A model generated the notes under the pieces. It did no database searches. It saw only the letters and a list, made by a program, of their open reading frames with translations, and was not told where the DNA came from. Positions 1-8,016 of a DNA stretch of 16,045 nucleotides are shown here, piece by piece. A program made the translations under genes and the position numbers. Origin of the DNA: Rhodospirillaceae bacterium UBA6219 (lineage in GTDB: Bacteria; Pseudomonadota; Alphaproteobacteria; Rhodospirillales; Magnetospirillaceae); the NCBI GenBank assembly GCA_002435715.1, contig DISD01000032.1, positions 1 through 16,045 of the forward strand. The letters run 5' to 3'. Position 1 is the stretch's first letter. Each line of letters begins with the position of its first letter.

Positions 1-740
1 ATGTTGGCGATGCCGCCTTCATAGATCAGGTCGACGATCAGCTTCACTTCGTGCAGGCACTCGAAATAGGCCATTTCCGGGGCGTAGCCGGCTTCCACCA
101 GGGTCTCGAAGCCGTACTGGATCAGCTTGGTCAAGCCGCCGCACAGCACCACCTGCTCGCCGAACAGATCGGTTTCGCATTCTTCGCGGAAGTTGGTCTC
201 GATGATGCCCGAACGGCCGCCGCCGATGGCGGACGCATAGGACAAAGCGATTTCCAGGGCGTTGCCGGTGGCGTTCTGAGCGACCGCGACCAGGCAGGGG
301 ACGCCGCCGCCCTTCAGGTATTCACCGCGCACGGTGTGGCCGGGGCCCTTGGGGGCGACCATGAACACGTCCAAATCGGGGCGCGGCACGATCAGGCCGA
401 AATGCACGTTCAGGCCATGGGCGAACACCAGCGAGGCGTTCTGCTTCATGTTTTCGGCCAGATCGCGGTAATAGATCTCGGCCTGCAATTCGTCGGGGGT
501 CAGGATCATGACCACGTCGGCCCAAGCGGCGGCGTCGGCGGGGGTCATGACCTTCAGGCCTTCGCCTTCGGCCTTCTTGATGGTGGCCGAGCCGGGACGC
601 AGGGCGACGGCGACGTCCTTGACGCCGGAATCGCGCAGGTTCAGCGCATGGGCGTGGCCCTGACTGCCGTAACCGACGATGACGACCTTCTTACCCTTGA
701 TCAGATTGACGTCGGCGTCACGATCGTAATAAACGCGCAT
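1..740 (-). CDS. ilvC: Ketol-acid reductoisomerase (partial, C-terminus beyond left edge)
   Basis: This enzyme converts acetolactate or acetohydroxybutyrate to the dihydroxy acid with NADPH and Mg2+, the second common step of valine, leucine and isoleucine synthesis. The first 246 residues are visible and begin MRVYYDRDADVNLIKGKKV. The Rossmann motif GYGSQG lies at 23-28. PKGPG is at 130-134, the conserved His is H108 (AHGLN), and the Mg ligands D191 and E195 sit in DLFGEQ. E227 and E231 begin the knotted domain. Short class I enzymes are about 339 residues, so roughly 93 are outside the window. The ATG at 738-740 (minus) follows an AGGAAGGAA ribosome site. It is the last gene of the ilvB-ilvN-lipoprotein-ilvC series and may have its own promoter or leader in the 131-base gap upstream. 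No key residue is missing in the visible part. Confidence 0.97.
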   Translation of the reverse strand, partial: MRVYYDRDADVNLIKGKKVVIVGYGSQGHAHALNLRDSGVKDVAVALRPGSATIKKAEGEGLKVMTPADAAAWADVVMILTPDELQAEIYYRDLAENMKQNASLVFAHGLNVHFGLIVPRPDLDVFMVAPKGPGHTVRGEYLKGGGVPCLVAVAQNATGNALEIALSYASAIGGGRSGIIETNFREECETDLFGEQVVLCGGLTKLIQYGFETLVEAGYAPEMAYFECLHEVKLIVDLIYEGGIAN

Positions 741-811
741 GGAACATTCCTTCCTGATGAAACCGGAACCGCCCTTGAAGAATTGCGGCTTCGCGAAAAA
801 TCTGGGCGATG

Positions 812-840
812 TGTTTAGAACGGATTGGTCGCGGGTGCAA
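812..840 (-). promoter_or_regulatory. Candidate sigma-70-type promoter for ilvC
   Basis: On the minus strand TTGCAC (835-840) and TAAACA (812-817) are separated by exactly 17 bases. This places a start site roughly 65 bases before the ilvC ATG. The -35 box matches the consensus well and the -10 box moderately. It overlaps the mini-ORF at 815-856. If this promoter is the main one, the mini-ORF is not on the transcript, so the two readings exclude each other. There is no experimental support. Confidence 0.35.
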
Positions 841-856
841 TGGTGACGATGACCAT
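815..856 (-). promoter_or_regulatory. Possible ilvC leader mini-ORF (13 residues, Val/Ile-rich start) with stem-loop
   Basis: Between the lipoprotein stop and ilvC the minus strand holds an ATG-to-TAA frame encoding MVIVTIAPATNPF. Four of its first six residues are Val, Ile or Met, and four of 13 are branched-chain. Its start lies in a nested inverted repeat: an outer GGGTGC/GCACCC pair at 867-872 and 833-838, and an inner ATGGT/ACCAT pair at 852-856 and 840-844. A leader peptide rich in regulated amino acids is the hallmark of ribosome-mediated attenuation. However, I see no convincing GC-rich terminator with a U-run before ilvC, and the mini-ORF has only a weak ribosome site. It is a hypothesis only. 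Confidence 0.25.
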
Positions 857-871
857 GCCGGACGCCGCACC

Positions 872-1633
872 CTAACGGAGGACCCCCCGTTTCCGCAAGG
901 TAAAGGGAACCGAGGCGTCAATGAACTCGTAAAAGCTGGCACGGATGGCGGCGCGCACCGATTCCGGCTGCTCCTCGAAACGATCAGTCCAATCGCTGAC
1001 GATCTTGCGTCCGCCCGGTTCGGTGAGGAAGCTGAAAGGTACCCTCCCGTCCTTATCGCTCGGTATGACGCTGGTGAACGAAGCCATGAGCGTGCTGGTC
1101 TTGCCGTCGATGATGTCGAAATCCAACACGGAATAGATGAGGACATAGTCCTGGAACAGATAGGTGGTATGATGGATTCCTAAACCGGAAATATAGGGTG
1201 GCCCGTTCCTGACCTGGCCGAAGTGGTGGAAGCCAGGACTGATCAACACCACCGCATCGGGGCGAAAGGCCATGCGGTTGACGATGTCGATCATCTTGGG
1301 CACCTCCTCGGAGGTCGCCGTCATCGCTGCCACTTGCCGTTCGCTGCCGGCCGGCAGCGGAACCAGGGTGTATTGTTTGGCCAGGGCGGTACGGGCCAAG
1401 TTACGCACCCGGTCAGCCAGCCGCCAGTCCGTGCTGGTGACGGTTTTTTTGTCGAAAATCAGGAAATTGTGGTCTTCCCACCGCCATTGATCATTGAGCG
1501 CCACGGCCAGGGCCACGGTCTTGATCTTGGCTCTTTGTTCGGGGGTGACTGCTGCCGGTGGTCGGGTGTGGCAGGCTGCCAGCCCCATTGTCAGCGCTAG
1601 AACCCACAGAGCCCGCGACAGCTTCGCGATCAT
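872..1633 (-). CDS. Putative lipoprotein of unknown function
   Basis: This encodes 253 residues. The N-terminus MIAKLSRALWVLALTMGLAAC is a signal peptide with a lipobox (LAAC) and lipidated Cys21, so the mature protein should be membrane-anchored; the next residues H-T-R do not suggest inner-membrane retention. I recognise no family in the mature part. It contains a basic-aromatic patch (NDQWRWEDHNFLIFDKK) and alternating hydrophobic strands around FRPDAVVLISPGFHHFG, which suggests a periplasmic alpha/beta fold. The ATG at 1631-1633 is chosen because GGAG lies just upstream and it begins a clean signal peptide. An in-frame TTG at 1651 would add six residues across a G8 run and lacks a ribosome site. 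It lies between ilvN and ilvC on the same strand, separated from ilvN by a strong hairpin. Its codon use looks less GC-biased than that of its neighbours by eye. A role in branched-chain metabolism is not implied. Confidence 0.8.
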   Translation of the reverse strand: MIAKLSRALWVLALTMGLAACHTRPPAAVTPEQRAKIKTVALAVALNDQWRWEDHNFLIFDKKTVTSTDWRLADRVRNLARTALAKQYTLVPLPAGSERQVAAMTATSEEVPKMIDIVNRMAFRPDAVVLISPGFHHFGQVRNGPPYISGLGIHHTTYLFQDYVLIYSVLDFDIIDGKTSTLMASFTSVIPSDKDGRVPFSFLTEPGGRKIVSDWTDRFEEQPESVRAAIRASFYEFIDASVPFTLRKRGVLR

Positions 1634-1658
1634 CAGCCTCTCCCCCCCCAAAGGCGAA

Positions 1659-1687
1659 CCGGCCGGCCCCAGGGCGGGGCCGGCCGG
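1659..1687 (-). terminator. Strong hairpin after ilvN, probable terminator or attenuating stem-loop
   Basis: A perfect 12-base inverted repeat, CCGGCCGGCCCC (1659-1670) and GGGGCCGGCCGG (1676-1687), is separated by five bases. It begins 28 bases after the ilvN stop. There is no clean T-run on the minus side (TTCGCCTTT follows), so it could be an inefficient terminator, a 3'-end stabiliser, or a structure in the 5' leader of the lipoprotein gene, whose ATG is only 25 bases further on. Confidence 0.5.
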
Positions 1688-1715
1688 CTGAAAGATTAGC
1701 TATTCTATTTTTGCG

Positions 1716-2228
1716 TTACAAGGCGTTGGCGCCACGCGCAATGGCGGCGACGCCGGTGCGCGACACGTCCACCAGTCCCAGGGGCTCCATCAGCTTGATG
1801 AAGGCGTCCACCTTCTCGGTGGCGCCCACCACCTCGAAGACGAAGCTTTCGTTGGTGCTGTCGATGACGTTGGCGCGGAAGATGTCGGCGATACGCAGGG
1901 ATTCCACCCGCTTTTCACCCGAACCGGCGACCTTGACCAGCGCCAGCTCGCGGCTGACATGGGGGCCGTCGGTGGTGAGATCCGCCACCTTGTAGATGGG
2001 CACCAGACGGCGCAGCTGATTCTTGATCTGCTCGACGATCATCTTGGTGCCGCTGGTCACGATGGTGATGCGCGACAGGTTTTCCTTGGTGTCGGTTTCG
2101 GCGACCGTCAGGCTTTCGATATTGTAGCCCCGGCCCGAGAACAGGCCGATGACGCGGGCCAGCACGCCGGCCTCGTTGGCGACCAGGACGGCGATGGTGT
2201 GGCGTTCGATGTCTTGTTCGTTGCTCAC
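1716..2228 (-). CDS. ilvN: Acetolactate synthase, small (regulatory) subunit
   Basis: The small subunit activates the IlvB catalytic subunit and gives valine feedback inhibition. The protein is 170 residues, typical of the IlvH/IlvN long form. An N-terminal ACT domain covers about residues 9-85 (TIAVLVANEAGVLARVIGLF, then SGRGYNIESLTV, the valine-site region). A C-terminal ALS_ss domain runs from about 95 to 165 and includes ELALVKVAG and IFRANVIDST. The start is GTG (2226-2228), supported by AAGGAAG six bases upstream and by the family N-terminus; no ATG fits. It begins 18 bases after the ilvB stop, so the two subunits are almost certainly cotranscribed. The symbol ilvH is equally used for this form. 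Confidence 0.96.
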   Translation of the reverse strand: MSNEQDIERHTIAVLVANEAGVLARVIGLFSGRGYNIESLTVAETDTKENLSRITIVTSGTKMIVEQIKNQLRRLVPIYKVADLTTDGPHVSRELALVKVAGSGEKRVESLRIADIFRANVIDSTNESFVFEVVGATEKVDAFIKLMEPLGLVDVSRTGVAAIARGANAL

Positions 2229-2234
2229 GATATT

Positions 2235-2241
2235 CTTCCTT
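2235..2241 (-). promoter_or_regulatory. Ribosome binding site fixing the GTG start of ilvN
   Basis: AAGGAAG on the minus strand, six bases before GTG, lies in the 18-base ilvB-ilvN gap. It decides the non-ATG start. Confidence 0.7.
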
Positions 2242-2246
2242 TTCCC

Positions 2247-4016
<1,770 letters not shown>

Positions 4017-4116
4017 TTCGCACCTTTTTTCCTAATGTTCACCAATCGCCGCCGAAAGGGGCGCACGCAGGCGCGTGCATCCACCAGGGGGGCTGCGAGC
4101 GGGACAACCTATCGCT

Positions 4117-5058
4117 TCACTTTGTCGGGGTCAATAGAAAGTGACGAACTTTCGCAAAGATTTCGTCAAAAATTCTTTCCGAAAGTTGCGCGGACACCGT
4201 CTCAGGCTTTTCAAGTTGATTACGAAACCAGGTTAGCTGCCGTTTTGCGTAATTTCGTGTCGCTCGTTGCGCCTGTTCGATTGCCTGTTCCATGGTCAGG
4301 TTTTGTGACAACAAACCGGCCAGTTCGGGCACGCCCAGGGCCTTCATGGCGGGAAGCGCCGGATCAAGCCCCCTGTCCAGCAGGGCGCGGACCTCGTCCA
4401 GCGCCCCTTGTTCGATCATCTGAACAAAGCGGCGGTCGCAATTGTCGTAAAGAATGTTGCGCGGCGGGTCCAAAAACAGCGTCATCCACCGCGCCGGCAC
4501 CGCACCTTGCATGGGCAGGGCCTGCCACTCGGCCAGGGACTTGCCGCTGGCTTCCAGCACTTCATAGGCGCGGGCCAGACGTTGTGAATTGGCCGGGTCC
4601 AGACGCGCCGCCATCACCGGGTCGCGTTTTTCCAAAAGCGCGTGGAACGCCGCGTTGCCCATTTCCGCCAACAAAGCGCGGGTTTTGCTTCGCACCTCTT
4701 CGGGGATGTCGGGGGCCGGCGAGATGCCGTGCATCAGGGTGCGGATATAAAGCCCGGTGCCGCCCACCACCACCGGCAGCTTGCCCTGCTGCCAGATGGA
4801 TTCCATTTCGGCGGCCGCCATGTCCTTCCACATCGCCGCCGAGCAATTGACGCTGGGCGACAAGACGCCGTACAGCCGATGCGGGGCCAGGGATTCGTCT
4901 TCAGCACTGGGCCGGGCGGTGACGACGCGCAGCACGTCGTAAACCTGCATGGAATCGGCGTTGACCACCACGCCGTCGAATTGGCGGGCGATGGCCAGGG
5001 CTAGGCCGGATTTCCCCGAAGCGGTGGGGCCGGTGAGGATGATGGCGGGACGTGTCAT
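4117..5058 (-). CDS. miaA: tRNA dimethylallyltransferase
   Basis: MiaA transfers the dimethylallyl group of DMAPP to N6 of A37 in tRNAs that read UNN codons. The protein has 313 residues, a normal length. The P-loop GPTASGKS is at 10-17. NADSMQVY at 33-40 contains the catalytic Asp (D35). ARPSAED follows in place of the common GTAKP. VVGGTGLYIRTLMHGI (about 97-112) lines the active site, and the C-terminus keeps RNYAKRQLTWFRNQ. The ATG at 5056-5058 has only a weak upstream GGTGAT. It is the first visible gene of the minus-strand block that continues into ilvB, and it is divergent from serB across 110 bases. The 100-base gap to ilvB shows no terminator with a T-run, so readthrough into ilvB is plausible. 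Confidence 0.97.
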   Translation of the reverse strand: MTRPAIILTGPTASGKSGLALAIARQFDGVVVNADSMQVYDVLRVVTARPSAEDESLAPHRLYGVLSPSVNCSAAMWKDMAAAEMESIWQQGKLPVVVGGTGLYIRTLMHGISPAPDIPEEVRSKTRALLAEMGNAAFHALLEKRDPVMAARLDPANSQRLARAYEVLEASGKSLAEWQALPMQGAVPARWMTLFLDPPRNILYDNCDRRFVQMIEQGALDEVRALLDRGLDPALPAMKALGVPELAGLLSQNLTMEQAIEQAQRATRNYAKRQLTWFRNQLEKPETVSAQLSERIFDEIFAKVRHFLLTPTK

Positions 5059-5101
5059 GGGTTTGGCTATATCACCTTGCGACTAGGCACGGAACCTTCC
5101 C

Positions 5102-5130
5102 TTGCCAATCGCTGCGCCAGACCGTAAAGC
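5102..5130 (+). promoter_or_regulatory. Weak candidate promoter for serB
   Basis: TTGCCA (5102-5107) and TAAAGC (5125-5130) have 17-base spacing, 38 bases before the serB ATG. The -35 box is good and the -10 box is poor. It is the best match I see in the miaA-serB divergent gap. Confidence 0.2.
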
Positions 5131-5168
5131 TGTGCCCGCCGCCCAGACCCCAAAGCCCCAGGTGAGTG

Positions 5169-6062
5169 ATGGAAAACGTACTGACGCTGATCGCCGCCGC
5201 AGATGCCGGCTTGACCGACGAAAGTGTCGCCGCCATCCGTGCCAAGCTGAAAGAACTCGGCGCCCATGTGGCGGCGCCGGTTTGGCTGTCGGCGGGCAAG
5301 GCCTGCGACGTCAGCTTCGGCCATCTGGCCCCCGAACAGGCCGATGCCGCCGCCCGTTTCGTCCTGGGCAAGGCCAAGGTGGATGTGGTGGCGCAAGTCT
5401 TGGAAAATCGCCGCAAGATGTTGCTGGTGGCCGACATGGATTCCACCATGGTGGTGGGCGAGACCTTGGATGAACTGGCCGAATATGCCGGCATCAAGGA
5501 CCGCATCGCCGCCATTACAGCGCGGGCCATGAATGGCGAGATCGGCTTCGAGGCGGCTTTGCGCGAACGCATCGGCCTGATGGCCGGGCTACCGGAAAGT
5601 GCTTTGGCCGAGACTTGGGAAAAGACCGCGCTAATGCCCGGCGCCCAGACCTTGGTGCGGACCATGAAGGCCAACGGCGCTTATTGCGTGCTGGTTTCCG
5701 GCGGTTTCACCTTCTTTACCACCCGCGTACGCGAAGCCTGTGGTTTCGACGTGGATTTGGGCAACCGCTTCATTTTCACCGACGGCAAGCTGGCCGGGGT
5801 GGAGGATCCCATCCTGGGCCGCGAGACCAAGCTGGCCACCCTGATCAAGACGGCGGGCGAGCGCAAGATCCCGCTGGCCTTGTCGGCGGCGGTGGGCGAC
5901 GGCGCCAACGACCTGGACATGATCAAGGCCGCCGGCCTGGGCGTCGCCTATCAGGCCAAGCCGGTGGTCGCCGCCGAAGCCCGCGTGCGCATCGACCACG
6001 GCGACCTGACGGCGCTTTTGTACGCCCAGGGCTACGCCGACGCGGACTTCGTCACCGCTTAG
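5169..6062 (+). CDS. serB: Phosphoserine phosphatase
   Basis: SerB hydrolyses O-phosphoserine to serine, the last step of the phosphorylated serine pathway, as a soluble HAD-family enzyme. The protein has 297 residues. The N-terminal regulatory ACT-like region (about 1-80) precedes the HAD core. Motif I is DMDST at 89-93 (nucleophile D89, acid D91). Motif II is the Ser in LVSGGFTFF. Motif IV is VGDGANDLDMI, with a conserved Lys before it. The substrate cap segment is MNGEIGFEAALRERI. ATG 5169 is preferred over the immediately preceding GTG (5166), because AGGTGA at 5160-5165 would leave no spacing for GTG. Its TAG stop overlaps the TAA of the convergent metY fusion. Serine also feeds sulphur amino acid synthesis, but cotranscription with the neighbours is impossible by orientation. 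Confidence 0.96.
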   Translation: MENVLTLIAAADAGLTDESVAAIRAKLKELGAHVAAPVWLSAGKACDVSFGHLAPEQADAAARFVLGKAKVDVVAQVLENRRKMLLVADMDSTMVVGETLDELAEYAGIKDRIAAITARAMNGEIGFEAALRERIGLMAGLPESALAETWEKTALMPGAQTLVRTMKANGAYCVLVSGGFTFFTTRVREACGFDVDLGNRFIFTDGKLAGVEDPILGRETKLATLIKTAGERKIPLALSAAVGDGANDLDMIKAAGLGVAYQAKPVVAAEARVRIDHGDLTALLYAQGYADADFVTA

Positions 6063-7861
6063 TCCTTCAGCGCCTGTTCCAGATCGCGGATCAAATCCTC
6101 GGCATCTTCCAGCCCCACCGACAGGCGTACCACTTCCGGTCCGGCACCGGCGGCGACGCGCTGTTCTTCGGTCAATTGCCGGTGGGTGGTGCTGGCCGGG
6201 TGCAGGATCAGCGACCGGGTGTCGCCGATATTGGCCAGATGGCTGAACAGATTGACCCGTTCCACCACCTTCTTGCCCGCTTCGAAGCCGCCCTTGACCC
6301 CGAAGGTGAACACCGCACCCGCACCCTTCGGCAGGTATTTGTCGCGTAAGCGCGCGTATTTGCTGCCCTCTAACCCCGCATGGGACACCCATTCCACCGC
6401 CGGATGGGCGGAAAGGAACTGCGCCACTTTCAGGGCGTTTTCACAATGGCGCTGCATGCGCACATGCAGGGTTTCGATGCCGGTGATGGTGAAAAAGGCG
6501 TTCATCGGCGCCATGGCGGGGCCGAAATCGCGCAGCGCCACGGCGCGGGCCTTGGTGGTGAAGGCGAAATCGCCGAAGGTTTCATAGAAGGTCAGGCCGT
6601 GATAGGCGGGCTCGGGCTGGGCCATACCGGGGAACTTGCCCGATTTGGCCCAGTCGAACTTGCCCGATTCGACGACGCAGCCACCCAGGGAATTGCCGTG
6701 TCCGGCCAGGAACTTGGTGGTGGAATGCACCACGATGTCGGCGCCCCATTCCATGGGGCGGCACAGATAGGGGGTGGCCAGGGTGTTGTCGACGATCAGC
6801 GGGATGCCGGCATCGTGGGCCACCTGGGCCACCGCTTCGATGTCGACGACGATGCCGCCGGGATTGGCCAGGCTTTCGATGAAGATGGCCTTGGTGTTTT
6901 CGGTGATGGCGGCCTTGAAGTTTTCCGGGTCGTGCGGATCGACGAAGCTGCAATGCCAGCCCAGCTTCTTGAACGACAGGCCGAACTGGGTCAGCGAACC
7001 GCCATACAGATTGCGCGAGGCGACGAAATGGTCGCCCGGTTCCATCAGGGTGAAGAAGGTCAGGAACTGGGCGGCATGGCCGGATGCGGCGGCAACGGCG
7101 GCACGGCCGCCTTCCAGGGCGGCGATGCGTTCTTCCAGCACGCTGACGGTGGGATTGGTCAGCCGCGAATAGATATAGCCGAAGCTGTGCAGGTTGAACA
7201 AACTGGCGGCCTGGTCGGCGTCTTCGAACACATAGGACGCGGTCTGGTAGATCGGCGTGGTGCGCGCACCCGTCACCGCGTCGGGGGCGGCGCCGGCGTG
7301 CACCGCCTTGGTGGCGAAGCCGTATTCCTGGCGCGGCCGGTGTTCGGTTTCGCTTTTGTCGCGCTTGGGCTTGGGGGCTTCCTTGGGCTTGGCGGTGATG
7401 ATGCCGGAATTGACCCCGTACCAGCCCAGTTCACCGCCCAGGCGGCCGAATTCGATCTTCGGGCAACGATCCATCACCACGATCAGCCCGGCGGCTTCGG
7501 CCCGGGCGGCGGCTTCGTCGTTGCGCACGGAAAGTTGCATCCACACCACCTTGGCGCCGATGGCCACAGCTTGGTCGGAGATGGGGCCGGCGGCTTCGGA
7601 ATTCCTGAAGATGTCCACCATGTCCACTTTGTCGGGAATGGCGGAAAGGTCGGCATAGACGGTTTCCCCCAGCAATTGCTGGCCGGCCAGACCGGGATTG
7701 ACCGGGATCACCCGATAGCCTTTTTCCTGCAGATAGCGGCTGACGATATAGCTGGGCCGGTTCCAATTGGCCGAGGCGCCGACCACGGCGATGGTGCGCA
7801 CGTTGCGCAGAACCTGGCGCAGCAAATCGTCGGAATAATCCAGCGGAAGCAGGTCGGACAC
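6059..7861 (-). CDS. metY: Fusion: CoA-binding Rossmann domain + O-acetylhomoserine sulfhydrylase
   Basis: This single 600-residue frame holds two normally separate proteins. Residues 10-150 match the small CoA-binding (YccU-type) family: RTIAVVGASANWNRPS at 22-37, VIPVNPG at 51-57, and MDRCPKIEFGRL with C133. A Lys/Pro-rich linker (about 158-180) follows. Residues 182-600 are a full-length MetY/Cys-Met PLP enzyme: TGARTTPIYQTASYVFED, the PLP Lys K383 in HSTTKFLAGHGNSLGG, and a C-terminal LSVGLED. MetY forms homocysteine from O-acetylhomoserine and sulfide, using PLP. The linker contains no ATG, and the only GTG is already inside the MetY domain, so separate translation looks unlikely. The start is GTG 7861 with GGAG eight bases upstream. 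A longer frame from 8029 would run into the divergent gene. Substrate choice (acetyl- or succinyl-homoserine) is not certain, nor is what the CoA domain adds. Confidence 0.93.
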   Translation of the reverse strand: MSDLLPLDYSDDLLRQVLRNVRTIAVVGASANWNRPSYIVSRYLQEKGYRVIPVNPGLAGQQLLGETVYADLSAIPDKVDMVDIFRNSEAAGPISDQAVAIGAKVVWMQLSVRNDEAAARAEAAGLIVVMDRCPKIEFGRLGGELGWYGVNSGIITAKPKEAPKPKRDKSETEHRPRQEYGFATKAVHAGAAPDAVTGARTTPIYQTASYVFEDADQAASLFNLHSFGYIYSRLTNPTVSVLEERIAALEGGRAAVAAASGHAAQFLTFFTLMEPGDHFVASRNLYGGSLTQFGLSFKKLGWHCSFVDPHDPENFKAAITENTKAIFIESLANPGGIVVDIEAVAQVAHDAGIPLIVDNTLATPYLCRPMEWGADIVVHSTTKFLAGHGNSLGGCVVESGKFDWAKSGKFPGMAQPEPAYHGLTFYETFGDFAFTTKARAVALRDFGPAMAPMNAFFTITGIETLHVRMQRHCENALKVAQFLSAHPAVEWVSHAGLEGSKYARLRDKYLPKGAGAVFTFGVKGGFEAGKKVVERVNLFSHLANIGDTRSLILHPASTTHRQLTEEQRVAAGAGPEVVRLSVGLEDAEDLIRDLEQALKD

Positions 7862-7869
7862 GGGCAAAT

Positions 7870-7873
7870 CTCC
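7870..7873 (-). promoter_or_regulatory. Ribosome binding site fixing the GTG start of the metY fusion
   Basis: GGAG on the minus strand lies eight bases before GTG (7859-7861). It favours the 600-residue protein that starts directly at the CoA-binding domain. Confidence 0.65.
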
Positions 7874-7965
7874 GGTATGGGCGGGAAGGGAATGGTGGCG
7901 GCGCCATCGCCCCAGGTCAATGCCCCATAAGGTCGGGCCGATAACGTCTCTGGCACACCATGCGA

Positions 7966-7975
7966 AAGCATGCTT
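7966..7975. promoter_or_regulatory. Palindrome in the divergent metY / exporter gap, possible operator
   Basis: AAGCATGCTT is a perfect 10-base palindrome. It overlaps a second inverted repeat, CATGC-GAAA-GCATG (7959-7972). It lies about 105 bases before the metY start and 41 before the exporter ATG, which would suit an operator serving either gene. The rest of the 155-base gap shows no clear riboswitch or terminator. Confidence 0.25.
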
Positions 7976-8016
7976 AAGTGATCTATCGTAAGGCTTCCAG
8001 GTATTCGATCCTTTCC

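Noticed and set aside
4039..4080. 13-residue mini-ORF (MHAPACAPFGGDW) with a GCACGC/GCGTGC hairpin (4063-4078) before ilvB, as an attenuation leader
   Set aside because: It contains no Leu, Ile or Val codons and no terminator with a T-run follows; probably chance.
7952..7965. TGGCAC followed by TGC resembling a sigma-54 promoter
   Set aside because: GG-to-GC spacing is two bases short of the strict sigma-54 spacing.
7862..8016. SAM-type riboswitch before metY
   Set aside because: I looked for the SAM-II core and other SAM aptamer pieces in the minus-strand leader and did not find them; a covariance-model search would settle it.
7978..8016. GTG at 7978 as the exporter start
   Set aside because: It has no ribosome site and the extra 13 residues overlap the palindromic region; ATG 8017 is simpler, though not proven.
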